Source: Aphanothece hegewaldii CCALA 016 (GTDB lineage: Bacteria > Cyanobacteriota > Cyanobacteriia > Cyanobacteriales > Microcystaceae). Taken from it: a stretch of DNA of 64,000 nucleotides. Position 1 is the first letter of the stretch; each line of letters begins with the position of its first letter. The notes under the pieces were generated by a model that saw nothing but the letters and a program-made list of their open reading frames with translations, was not told the origin of the DNA and made no database searches. The stretch lies in contig NZ_PXOH01000006.1 in the NCBI RefSeq assembly GCF_003007785.1, positions 1-64,000 of the forward strand. The letters run 5' to 3'. Position numbers and translations under genes: made by a program. Positions 55,038 through 63,595 of the stretch are shown piece by piece.

Positions 55038-57242
55038 ATGAATCAATTTTTCCAGTCTTTATCAACATCCAATAAAGCTTTAACTCAAAATAACGCAGTT
55101 AGTCATTACTCAACTCTTAGCCCTTGTCTGAATTTTTTTGCACAAGGTGGAAGTCTTCGCAATCAAAGCCCTAGCTATATTCATAACCTTTTTTCATTAG
55201 CTTGGCAAGAAAATCCGCAACTCGCTATACAGATTATGGCTTGGATTTATGATTGTCGGGGAGGTTGTGGAGAAAGAGACGTTTTTTATTATTTATTTGT
55301 TTGGTTAGCTAATCATCATCTTGAAACAGCCAAATCTAATTTGTTTTTAATCCCAGAGTTTGGACGTTGGGATATGTTAATAAGATTACTGGATATTCCC
55401 ACATTACAAGAATCCATTTTAGCTTTAATCCGAAAGCAACTCAATGATGATTTAAGCCATATGGAAAAAAATTTATCAATTTCTTTGTGTGCTAAATGGC
55501 TACCCCGTGAAGGTAAACAAAATGAGGATAAAGCGAAACTTATTCAAAACAAATTAAATTTATCTCCGAAAAATTATCGCCGTTTGCTGGCTTCTTTAGG
55601 ACAATATATCAAAATTGTTGAACAAAAAATGTGCGCTCAAGAATGGAAAACGATTAATTATGCTCAGGTTCCCTCTAGAGCAAGTATGATTTATCGTCAT
55701 GCTTTTGGTAAACACGATCAGACTCGATATCAACAATATCTAAATGATGTGGCTGCTGGAAAAGCTGAGATTAAAGCCGCTCAATTATATCCTTATGATA
55801 TTATCAGAAACTACTTAAATAATCAACCCGAAGATTTAACTTTAGAATTGCAATGGAAAGCTTTACCTAATCCATTTGATCAAGGAGATTTAAGAGCTAT
55901 TTTACCAGTAGTTGACGTTTCTGGCTCAATGTACACATCAAATAAAATACGTCCTATTGATGTTTCAATTAGTTTAGGTATTTTCTTTGCTGAAAAAAAT
56001 CCGAGTATTTGGGGCGGGAGTTTTATTACTTTTTCTGGTAGCCCAGTTTTTGAACAATTAAAAGGTAAATCTTTAAGAGAGAAAGTTAATAATTTGCGTC
56101 GTGCGAGTTGGGCAATGAATACCAATATTCAAGCGGTTTTTGATTTAATTTTAAATAAAGCAAAACAAAACGGTCTTTCTAACTCAGAACTCCCCGAAAT
56201 GGTTCTAATTATCTCTGATATGGAGTTCGATCAAGCTCAATCAGGAAAGACAAATTATCAAGCAATTGATGATAAATTTAAAGCCGCAGGTTATACTCGC
56301 CCTGTGTTAGTTTTTTGGAATGTGGATGCAAAATCTCATCAATTTCCCGTGACGAAGAATGACGATCGCGTTATTTTATTATCTGGATTTTCTCCCAATG
56401 TTTTTACATCCCTAATGAGTGGAAAAATAATCAACCCAACCGAAGCAATGTTAGCTACAATAGATATAGAGAAATATCGCCGTTGGCAAGCTTTATCTAG
56501 TTATAACCCAACTCAAGACAGTACAAGTCAAGACAGTACAACTAAAGACAGTATGATTAAATCTTATTCTGCTCACACTAAAGATTTATCCAAAGACGAA
56601 ATAAAATCGATTAAACAAGCTTTGCAAGGAACATCGCAAGAAGCAGCCGAAGTCACCGAAAAAAATGTCATTAAAAATCGCTCTACTGCTCTAAAAAAAG
56701 TCGATTTTTCTAAACTTAAATTAGGCGATTATCTTTTTGATATTCAATATTATAAGGTAGTTGAAGTCAACCCTAAATCAATAGCCGTCATTAACGAAAG
56801 AGGATTCGGCTCAGAAATTGATAAAGATATTATTGAAGAGGGAATGTATTCTGCTAGTCAATATGAATTTGAGAAAATTGTCTCTCGTACGGAAATTTGT
56901 GAAATATTAGAACAAGCTGGAAATTATATATTTACAGTCAACTTTAATAAGCAAATTCGAGAGAAAGATCTTAAAGATAAATTATTGGCGGCTATTAAGG
57001 ATAAAAAAGGCAATCCTCTTAGTCATTTAGAAATAGAAAAAGCACTCTCTAAAGTGAGTCAGGAAGCGATACAAGGAGAAGAACGAACCCTCGTTGGTTA
57101 TTTACTAAAAGTCGAACCTAAAATGGGTCGTAGTACAGTTATCGATATAGAATGTCCTGTTGAGCGAAATCGGATTCGTTTGGTCGATCATCGTACCATT
57201 AATTGGCTAATTTTAAGAAATGTTAAATATGTGGTGCAGTAA
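55038..57242 (+). CDS. TROVE/DUF2828-like vWA protein with an extra C-terminal domain
   Basis: A 734-residue protein. The N-terminal helical-repeat region (residues 1-285) holds IYDCRGGCGERDVFYYLFVW and IPEFGRWDMLI, the ring-like fold shared by Ro60/TROVE and DUF2828 proteins. The vWA domain has a complete MIDAS start D293-x-S295-x-S297 in VVDVSGSM and IISDMEFDQA later. A Ser/Thr/Asp linker (about 493-510) contains a repeated DST unit. The last 200 residues form a separate domain: FSKLKLGDYLFDIQYYKV, then SASQYEFEKIVSRTE, FTVNFNKQIREKDL and VDHRTINWLILRNVKY. That tail recalls proteins of giant viruses and large phages (from memory). Ro-type rings bind RNA, suggesting RNA surveillance (inference). 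Strong AGGAGG before ATG. Confidence 0.82.
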   Translation: MNQFFQSLSTSNKALTQNNAVSHYSTLSPCLNFFAQGGSLRNQSPSYIHNLFSLAWQENPQLAIQIMAWIYDCRGGCGERDVFYYLFVWLANHHLETAKSNLFLIPEFGRWDMLIRLLDIPTLQESILALIRKQLNDDLSHMEKNLSISLCAKWLPREGKQNEDKAKLIQNKLNLSPKNYRRLLASLGQYIKIVEQKMCAQEWKTINYAQVPSRASMIYRHAFGKHDQTRYQQYLNDVAAGKAEIKAAQLYPYDIIRNYLNNQPEDLTLELQWKALPNPFDQGDLRAILPVVDVSGSMYTSNKIRPIDVSISLGIFFAEKNPSIWGGSFITFSGSPVFEQLKGKSLREKVNNLRRASWAMNTNIQAVFDLILNKAKQNGLSNSELPEMVLIISDMEFDQAQSGKTNYQAIDDKFKAAGYTRPVLVFWNVDAKSHQFPVTKNDDRVILLSGFSPNVFTSLMSGKIINPTEAMLATIDIEKYRRWQALSSYNPTQDSTSQDSTTKDSMIKSYSAHTKDLSKDEIKSIKQALQGTSQEAAEVTEKNVIKNRSTALKKVDFSKLKLGDYLFDIQYYKVVEVNPKSIAVINERGFGSEIDKDIIEEGMYSASQYEFEKIVSRTEICEILEQAGNYIFTVNFNKQIREKDLKDKLLAAIKDKKGNPLSHLEIEKALSKVSQEAIQGEERTLVGYLLKVEPKMGRSTVIDIECPVERNRIRLVDHRTINWLILRNVKYVVQ

Positions 57243-57294
57243 CACAATTTAATTTTAAAGACTTGCCAAGACAAGTTGAGTAGATTAGAATGGA

Positions 57295-57366
57295 AACAAG
57301 GCTGGTAACTGCAACAAATATACTTAGTTCTATTGAACATCAAAGTAAAACCCCAGCCTGTTCTTT
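57295..57366 (+). ncRNA. Candidate small RNA or unusual terminator with GGCTGG / CCAGCC closing stem
   Basis: GGCTGG (57300-57305) pairs with CCAGCC (57353-57358) and the stem extends outward through one bulge (ACA/TGT). It closes a 47-nt internal region and is followed by TTCTTTT. The loop is far larger than in a normal terminator. It starts 53 bp after the Ro-like vWA gene. Y RNAs, partners of Ro proteins, also have a closing stem with GGCTGG at the 5' end and a U-tail; that resemblance is suggestive only. Confidence 0.3.
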
Positions 57367-57381
57367 TATACATCGAATAGA

Positions 57382-58635
57382 TTAGACAAATACGGGTAAA
57401 TGTTCAAAATTAAACGTATTTGGGAGAATACAGGAATTTGTTTCACCTAAGTAAATACCTAGCGATCGCGCAGTTTTAACCATAAATCCATCGGGATCAA
57501 CGGGATAAGCACAGCGATTTTCTGCATGACATTTCTTAATAATATTAATAATAGGTTTAAGTGAGACACTTTGTACTTGACCTTCGCGCCAGACGACAAC
57601 TTGATCGTATTTTTCTTGTTCGATTAATTCGACGGCTTTAATACCAAATACGGTAGCTAAAAGACGATCTAAAGATAATGGAGGACGACTGCGCTGTAAA
57701 TGTCCGAGTACAGACACGCGTAAATCCATTTGATTAAGATGACAGAAACCATGATCGACTTTACATAACACTTTACTATACTCATCTAATCGTCTGGCAA
57801 AATAATCGCCGATATATTTTTCTCGCTCATTTTGTTCATTTCTCACACCTTCGGAAATCACAATCATTGCAAACTGACGACCTTCTGAGCGTAATTTTTC
57901 CAACTGGTGACAACAACCATCAATAATATCTAAATTAATCGCTGGAGTTAACTCAGGAATTAGAATAATATCTGCACCTCCGGCAATTCCCGCATGAAGG
58001 GCTAAATGTCCGGCATCTCTTCCCATCACTTCTACAATCATCACTCTTTCATGACTTGCCGCCGTGAAAGTAAGATCATATAAAGCTTGGGTGACGATAT
58101 CCACTGCTGTAGTAAAACCAACTGCCCATTCAGTGAAAGGAACATCATTATCAATGGTTTTTGGAACAGCGATTAATCTCCAATTTCCTTTTTCAGCCAA
58201 ATCATGGACAATATCTAGACTTCCATCACCACCAATTACAATTAAAACATCTAAATCTAGAATTTCATATCCTCTTAAAATGGCTGCAGTCATTTCCGAA
58301 TGTTCTGTATATCCTCTACTAAGAGATCCTAAAACACTGCCACTTAAAAACTGCAAAACATCTAAGCCTTTAAGAATACCAGGTAAATTATAACCATGCT
58401 TGGTTAAAATTAAATCTTCGGGTTGATATTTTCCTCTCGCAATATCGATAAAACCATCTGTGCCGTAAGGAATTCCGTATACATCCCAGTCTTTTAATTT
58501 CGAGGCTTTTACCACTGCTCGAATAACTGCATTAAGTCCAGGACAGTCTCCACCACTGGTCAAAATACCTATTTTTTTTCTGCTTTGATTACTGACCACA
58601 ATGTACTCTCGCGTGTTGCTATAAATGTTGTACAT
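57382..58635 (-). CDS. pfkA: 6-phosphofructokinase
   Basis: A 417-residue glycolytic kinase. The nucleotide loop [15 protein letters not shown] is near residues 23-37, GGDGS at 135-139 and the catalytic PKTIDND at 158-164. The Gly in GGDGS points to ATP rather than PPi as donor, whereas PKTIDND is the lysine-containing variant common in PPi- and mixed-clade enzymes. It converts fructose-6-phosphate to fructose-1,6-bisphosphate. The start is uncertain: ATG 58635 adds a short tail before an in-frame GTG at 58599. Confidence 0.94.
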   Translation of the reverse strand: MYNIYSNTREYIVVSNQSRKKIGILTSGGDCPGLNAVIRAVVKASKLKDWDVYGIPYGTDGFIDIARGKYQPEDLILTKHGYNLPGILKGLDVLQFLSGSVLGSLSRGYTEHSEMTAAILRGYEILDLDVLIVIGGDGSLDIVHDLAEKGNWRLIAVPKTIDNDVPFTEWAVGFTTAVDIVTQALYDLTFTAASHERVMIVEVMGRDAGHLALHAGIAGGADIILIPELTPAINLDIIDGCCHQLEKLRSEGRQFAMIVISEGVRNEQNEREKYIGDYFARRLDEYSKVLCKVDHGFCHLNQMDLRVSVLGHLQRSRPPLSLDRLLATVFGIKAVELIEQEKYDQVVVWREGQVQSVSLKPIINIIKKCHAENRCAYPVDPDGFMVKTARSLGIYLGETNSCILPNTFNFEHLPVFV

Positions 58636-58821
58636 TATTTAGTAAACAGTATAAATGAAGTAAATCTTTGACTGTTAATGATTTATTCAGGTTTAACATA
58701 GAAAAGCTAAACCCTAATTAATACTATCAATCTGGATGCTACTTTAGATAAATTAATAAAAGTTTATTTTAGATTATTTTTATTAAATATTTTTTAATAA
58801 TCTTGATTGATTTAGATAAAA

Positions 58822-59091
58822 TTATAATTGTGATAATAACTTATCATAATCAGAGTGAGAACCAATCCAAAACCAAATTATTGTATCACTTTCTACCTGA
58901 CCTAATGCTCGATAGTCTTTACTAATACAGGCAGAATAAACAGATAATTTTGGATTAACTTGTTTAAATCGTAAACTAGGATGTCTAGGATTTATTTTAA
59001 ATTGACGATAGGCTAATCTTGCTTGTTCTTGAATTGGTAAAGGAAGTTCAGAAAATGTTTGTCTAAAATTAGCTGTTGTACATGATTTCAC
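58822..59091 (-). CDS. RelE/ParE-superfamily toxin (HigB-like)
   Basis: An 89-residue basic protein with the RelE/ParE pattern: FRQTFSELPLPIQEQARLAY helices, RHPSLRFKQV, then YSACISKDYRALGQVE with the conserved Arg, and the terminal strand IIWFWIGSHSDYDKLL. Such toxins cleave mRNA at the ribosome or target gyrase. It follows its putative antitoxin by 15 bp on the same strand. Confidence 0.83.
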   Translation of the reverse strand: MKSCTTANFRQTFSELPLPIQEQARLAYRQFKINPRHPSLRFKQVNPKLSVYSACISKDYRALGQVESDTIIWFWIGSHSDYDKLLSQL

Positions 59092-59106
59092 TTGTAAGTT
59101 ATTTCA

Positions 59107-59325
59107 TCATGTTTGGGGGTCAAGTTCTTGAGTTTTTCCAGCCTGATACTCTTGCAATGCCTCGGTTGCAAGTTTCGCCAAAACATCTTGAGAATTATTA
59201 AACGATCGCTCCCATTTGAGTTCGTCTTCTATTTCTTCCAAAATTATTAAAGCAATCTCATCTTGTTGATTCGTAGGAAGGTTTTTTAGTTGACAAATCG
59301 CCTGTTCAAGTAATGTTGACATCAT
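59107..59325 (-). CDS. Cognate antitoxin of the RelE/ParE-type pair
   Basis: A 72-residue acidic protein. Helix CQLKNLPTNQQDEIALIILEE is followed by ELKWERSFNNSQDVLAKLA and a C-terminal tail AGKTQELDPQT. The KWxxxFxxSQDxLxxLAxEAL pattern is familiar from cyanobacterial antitoxins located directly before ParE-like toxins. No distinct DNA-binding motif is obvious. Small size, acidity and position support the call. Confidence 0.75.
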   Translation of the reverse strand: MMSTLLEQAICQLKNLPTNQQDEIALIILEEIEDELKWERSFNNSQDVLAKLATEALQEYQAGKTQELDPQT

Positions 59326-59438
59326 TGATTTTTGTCTAATACATTTTTTTTATAATCTCTATTATAGCTCCAAAACAAAAGTTTTGTCAAGGAAAAATGA
59401 GGTAATATTAATATTATTTTGTATTGAGTAAAATCATC

Positions 59439-60209
59439 TTAATAAGCTAAATTTAGTACAAGTTGATAACGATAAAGGGCTACAGGTTGATTGAGAGATT
59501 TAAAATAATCAGGATCTTGGGGAGATAAATAAATCGCTGTAATTTGAGTCGCTTCTATTTGTTCAGGGTTAACGAGATGATAGGCTGTAGTCGTTTCTAC
59601 TTCATTAATAAATAGACTTGAATCTATTTTAAATTGTTGTTGAGTTAATTCACTCGTCATAAATTGTTCAGTTGAGGGGGAAACTTGACTATGACCAATC
59701 ACAGTCGAAATCAATCTACGTTTTTGGGGTAAAATAGTTGTTAAACACGTTGGATTTTTACGATCAGTCTCTACAGAAATTACCCCTGTTTCTCCTAAAT
59801 AAGCACGTGCGATCTGGAGTCCATTAAACGCTCGATCTGCCACTATTGACGATGTTACGGAAGATAAAGGAGGTAATGGCCATCGGACAGAAGCAGAAAC
59901 GGTTTGAGGCAAAAAACGAACCTGAAAAGTCATGGTTTGTTGAAGATAACGACGATTACTTTCAAAACCAGGCGTTACTACTTTTGGTGCTAAAGGTGCG
60001 ATTTGTTCGGTCAAAATACTGCTAACATTCCAAGTTCCTTGTAGCCATTCGGGATAGTAAATATCTCCATAGTGTTTCTCAAGTTCTGGTTTATGTTGCC
60101 AATTTGGATAGGCTGATAAACGTTCTGTAACGGTTTCGGCTAAGGCTAAAGAAGGATTAAAAATCAAGAAAATCAGAATTAAAAAACTGATGATTAATCG
60201 ATATTTCAT
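59439..60209 (-). CDS. DUF6816-type exported protein, probably thylakoid lumenal
   Basis: A 256-residue protein with a clear signal peptide (residues 1-24, LIFLIFNPSLALA-ET). The mature part begins VTERLSAYPNWQHKPELEK and YYPEWLQGTWNVSSIL, then IAPLAPKVVTPGFESNRRYL, a pattern I associate with DUF6816, conserved in cyanobacteria and plastids. Beta-rich, no catalytic motif. The domain name is from memory; function unknown. Confidence 0.75.
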   Translation of the reverse strand: MKYRLIISFLILIFLIFNPSLALAETVTERLSAYPNWQHKPELEKHYGDIYYPEWLQGTWNVSSILTEQIAPLAPKVVTPGFESNRRYLQQTMTFQVRFLPQTVSASVRWPLPPLSSVTSSIVADRAFNGLQIARAYLGETGVISVETDRKNPTCLTTILPQKRRLISTVIGHSQVSPSTEQFMTSELTQQQFKIDSSLFINEVETTTAYHLVNPEQIEATQITAIYLSPQDPDYFKSLNQPVALYRYQLVLNLAY

Positions 60210-60396
60210 TGTTGAATAGTTGGTTAAAATCTTTAGGTAAGCAACGATAATTTAAAAGAATAACTTAAATTGAGTCTTTTCGATTCACCAAATTTTTAGA
60301 CAAAAGTTGAGTATTATTACTCACTTAACATTACTATACATTTAAGCAATATTGTGTTATTTTAAATAATAGAAGAGTTCATAAAATACTTTCATT

Positions 60397-60483
60397 ATGG
60401 ATAAAACAGCAGCGTTTCCTCTATTTATTCAGACAGGATTATCCTTTCTGGGATTTCTTTTACTAATTGTTTTATTGGCTTAA
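60397..60483 (+). CDS. Putative 28-residue single-span membrane peptide
   Basis: ATG to TAA encodes MDKTAAFPLFIQTGLSF and GFLLLIVLLA. A short polar N-terminus and one transmembrane helix match the architecture of tiny photosystem, b6f or NDH-1 subunits, but I cannot match it to a named one. No strong Shine-Dalgarno (GAAGAG about 20 nt upstream). It lies alone between two minus-strand genes. Confidence 0.45.
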   Translation: MDKTAAFPLFIQTGLSFLGFLLLIVLLA

Positions 60484-60543
60484 ATAAGATCAACCTCTAC
60501 AGGCTGGCTACATATTAGCTTAATTTAGATGGTGAATAGTAAA

Positions 60544-62298
60544 TTATGGGCGAGATAAAAGAAATTGAGCTAATTCTTTTAAGTTCCGAAAATTGTTTTG
60601 CTCAACTAAACTTTGAAGACTACTAACTAAAGCTTCATGCTCACTAGGAATTTGTTCGAGAAGCTGACAAATTCCTTCACTGTCTCTAGCTACTGCACAA
60701 GAATAAAGTCTTTCGATCCAATCACGAGACATTACCTCTAGATTATTAGATGGAATAGGATACTCAGATCTCAAATCAGATGACGAGTTTTTTGTACGTC
60801 TCATATCTTTATATGGTGTCACCATAGAATTATTAATGCTAGTAGATGTGGGAAACTCTGAAAGAGGAATCGTACTAAGATCATCATCATCAAAATCTTC
60901 TTTTTCTTCTATTTCGTAAACATAACGGACATTGAGATGTTGAGCAATTTTTTCTAAGATTGTCTCTATTTCAAACGGCTTTTGTAGAATATCATCACAG
61001 CCGATCGCACTAATATCGCTGTAATCTTCTACTGTACCCGAACTCAGACCAATAATAACTGTTTTAAAAGGTTCTTCACTGCTGACTTGCAAACGTTGAA
61101 TTTCTGCTATTGCTTGATAACCATCCATAACAGGCATCCGAGTATCCATAAAAATTAAATGCGGTTGCCAAGTTGACCAAAAATGAATCGCTTCTTCTCC
61201 ATTAGCGGCTTCTTCCAGTTTAAATCCTAGTGGTTCTAAAAATTTAATTAGTAAATAGCGATTTTCTCGACGATCGTCAACAACAAGAATACGATATTCT
61301 GGTTCATAGGGAGCAAGTCCAATAATCTGCCCTGTTCCTTGGAAAAAACTATCCCATTGGGCAATTTCCCAACCTTTTACCGTTAATTTGACTTTAACAA
61401 TCGTGCCTTGAGCTACTTTACTGGTGATTGTAATTTTTCCTCCTAATAATTTAACAAGTTTTTGACTGGAAACTAATCCTAAACCCATCGATCGCATTTT
61501 AGGTTCATTAGCACTTAAAGGCTCGAAAATACATTTTAATTGTTCTGAAGGGATGCCCACCCCTGTATCTTCGATCTCAAAAAAGAGTGAATGGGTGGCG
61601 AGATGACTCGGATGATCGTCGTTTTCTTCTAACATCCAAGTGCGATCGCTAATACCAACTCTTAAAGTAACTGATCCCGTTTGAGTATATTTGATCGCAT
61701 TATCTAAAATATTCAGTAAAACTTGACGTAACTTTTGTTCATCTGTCGTGATCTTTGTTGGAATATCTGGGGGAATGAAAAAAACCAGATTTAATCCTTT
61801 GGCGATCGCTTTTGGTTGTATTGTCTCTTCCAAGGAATCAAGGAAACGTCTAATATTAAAATTAGCTTCGTGTAACTCAAGTTGATTAGATTCAAGTTGA
61901 ATGATTTCTAAAACATCATTGATTAAAGCTAATAAATGTTCGCCATTTTGCCGAATTTGTTCGAGATTTTCGGGTTCTTCTTGCGCTAGATGAGGATATC
62001 GTTGTAGGAGTACCGCATATCCTAAAATTGTATGTAGCGGGTTTTTAAATTCAGAACTAATTTTCGCGCTTAAGTTTTTTTGAGTCCAATTAGCCCATTC
62101 TAGAGCCATCTGATCTTGTTTTTGTGCGTCTTGGTGTGAAGCAACAGCCTGATCTAATTCTGCATAGGATTTTTGTAGTTGCTGTGTTTTTTCTCTAAGT
62201 TGTGTTTGCAATCTCGTCGTTTTTTTGTGATACCACCACCACCACCCCCCTGAGAAGGCAATTACTGTCAATAGTGCGGCGTTGCTGATCCAAGCCAT
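60544..62298 (-). CDS. Hybrid sensor kinase/response regulator lacking the phospho-acceptor His
   Basis: A 584-residue protein from ATG 62298 (a TTG at 62388 would add 30). One N-terminal transmembrane helix and a coiled coil (REKTQQLQKSYAELDQAV) lead to an HisKA-like region where the H-box reads ISSEFKNPLHTILGY: the canonical His is Ser82 (TCT, 62053-62055). The HATPase domain is intact: ILDNAIKYT (N box), EIEDTGVGIP (G1), GLGLVSSQKL (G2). A receiver domain follows with ILVVDDRREN, FMDTRMPVMDG (phospho-Asp) and LQKPFE (Lys). A linker and a helical C-terminal segment (DWIERLYSCAVARD) complete it. Without His it cannot autophosphorylate conventionally and may be regulatory. Confidence 0.88.
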   Translation of the reverse strand: MAWISNAALLTVIAFSGGWWWWYHKKTTRLQTQLREKTQQLQKSYAELDQAVASHQDAQKQDQMALEWANWTQKNLSAKISSEFKNPLHTILGYAVLLQRYPHLAQEEPENLEQIRQNGEHLLALINDVLEIIQLESNQLELHEANFNIRRFLDSLEETIQPKAIAKGLNLVFFIPPDIPTKITTDEQKLRQVLLNILDNAIKYTQTGSVTLRVGISDRTWMLEENDDHPSHLATHSLFFEIEDTGVGIPSEQLKCIFEPLSANEPKMRSMGLGLVSSQKLVKLLGGKITITSKVAQGTIVKVKLTVKGWEIAQWDSFFQGTGQIIGLAPYEPEYRILVVDDRRENRYLLIKFLEPLGFKLEEAANGEEAIHFWSTWQPHLIFMDTRMPVMDGYQAIAEIQRLQVSSEEPFKTVIIGLSSGTVEDYSDISAIGCDDILQKPFEIETILEKIAQHLNVRYVYEIEEKEDFDDDDLSTIPLSEFPTSTSINNSMVTPYKDMRRTKNSSSDLRSEYPIPSNNLEVMSRDWIERLYSCAVARDSEGICQLLEQIPSEHEALVSSLQSLVEQNNFRNLKELAQFLLSRP

Positions 62299-62510
62299 AT
62301 CAAAACACTTTAACAAAAAGCAGATAGACGTTATTCCCAGTTTAAGCCGATATCCCAATCCGTGACAGTATTTTTTTAGTTCATGCAAGAGAACCTTGTT
62401 TAGTTGTCTCTTTATTAAGTGATTTATGTTTTTGTAAAGTTTTATTATTTTGCATGAAGAATGTAAGATAAATATAAAGATAATTTTAAAATTTTCGAGG
62501 TTAGATCAAA

Positions 62511-62690
62511 ATGCCGTATACAACGGAAGAAGGCGGACGTTTAAACAATTTTGCCAGTGAACCCAAAGTTTATAAGGCAGAACCCCCGTCGAGAAGTCAA
62601 CAAAGAACTTACCTTATTTTAGGTGCAGCAGCCCTCGTTTTAGTTGGCGGATTGATTGCGATCGCAGTCTACGCCTCCAGTGTAAGCTAA
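62511..62690 (+). CDS. psb34: Photosystem II assembly protein Psb34
   Basis: A 59-residue protein: MPYTTEEGGRLNNFASEPKV, then YKAEPPSRSQQRTYL and one transmembrane helix ending IAVYASSVS. The YTTEEGGRLNNFA...EPKVY N-terminus is the hallmark of Psb34 (ssl1498-type), which binds CP47 during PSII assembly. GAGG lies about 14 nt upstream. Monocistronic. Confidence 0.93.
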   Translation: MPYTTEEGGRLNNFASEPKVYKAEPPSRSQQRTYLILGAAALVLVGGLIAIAVYASSVS

Positions 62691-62691
62691 T

Positions 62692-62733
62692 CAGTAACCA
62701 GTAATCAGTAATCAGTAATCAGTAATCAGTTTT
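62692..62733. repeat. Heptamer tandem repeat (CAGTAAT)n
   Basis: Six 7-bp units: CAGTAAC, four perfect CAGTAAT units, and CAGTTTT. It begins two bases after the psb34 stop. A related GACTGTTTACTGTTTACT tract follows at 62744-62761 and also appears near 3570-3593. These are the short tandemly repeated repetitive sequences typical of cyanobacterial intergenic DNA. Confidence 0.85.
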
Positions 62734-62750
62734 AATTTAATGTTGACTGT

Positions 62751-63536
62751 TTACTGTTTACTATTTTGAATCACCTTTATTGCGTTGAGAGATTTTTGAG
62801 AGATTTCCGCTTTACCTTGTGCCGTAAACAGTTGAGATGCTTGTTGTAATTCGGCGATCGCTTTTTGTTCTTGTCCTAATTTAAAATAAGTTAAGCCCCG
62901 ATTATGAAATGCTTCGGCAAACTGAGGCTCAATTTTAATCGTTTCATTATAGTCTACAAGAGCTTTTTCATGTTCTCCAGCACGATTATAAGCTAAAGCA
63001 CGATTGTAATACGCTCTCGCCCTACGCCCATCAAGACTAATTGCTTGAGTATAATCAGCAATAGCCGCTTTGTGATTACCCCCATCATCTTGAGCATTTC
63101 CTCGATAAACAAAATAATCCGCCGAATTTGGCTGAAATTCAATCGCTTTAGTACAATCGGTGATAGCAGTACTGTAATTTTTTAAAAGATAATTTGCATA
63201 ACAACGATTCCCATAAGCATAAGCATATTTGGGATTGAGTTGAATTGCTTTAGTATAATCATTGATCGCTTTTTGATAATTTCCCAAAATCAACTCAGCA
63301 TAGCCACGATTATAATAACTATCAGGATCATTGGGATTTATGTTAATCGACTCGCTAAAATTAGTAATTGCACCCTTATAATCCCGCGCATTTAACCGAT
63401 CTACCCCAAGGTTATAAAATGTAACTGCGCTTTGTTTTTGCGCCATCAGTAAAACAACTGTTTGTGCTTGAGTAGATTTTGGATTCGTTAATCCAATCAG
63501 CGTCATTATACTACCAAGGATAAAAGAGCGTTTCAT
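62751..63536 (-). CDS. TPR-repeat protein with signal peptide
   Basis: A 261-residue protein. Signal peptide residues 1-24 (FILGSIMTLIGL ... TQA-QT). About six 34-residue tetratricopeptide repeats follow, with the consensus YYNRGYAELILGNYQKAIND repeated. Exported TPR proteins scaffold protein complexes; several act in photosystem assembly in cyanobacteria. No catalytic motif. Its stop overlaps the intergenic ACTGTTTACT tract. It is divergent from cyanoP. Confidence 0.88.
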   Translation of the reverse strand: MKRSFILGSIMTLIGLTNPKSTQAQTVVLLMAQKQSAVTFYNLGVDRLNARDYKGAITNFSESININPNDPDSYYNRGYAELILGNYQKAINDYTKAIQLNPKYAYAYGNRCYANYLLKNYSTAITDCTKAIEFQPNSADYFVYRGNAQDDGGNHKAAIADYTQAISLDGRRARAYYNRALAYNRAGEHEKALVDYNETIKIEPQFAEAFHNRGLTYFKLGQEQKAIAELQQASQLFTAQGKAEISQKSLNAIKVIQNSKQ

Positions 63537-63595
63537 GTCTAATTTAAGTCATCGAATCACGATAAAATAGGACAGCCAAGCTCAAGTCACAAAGG

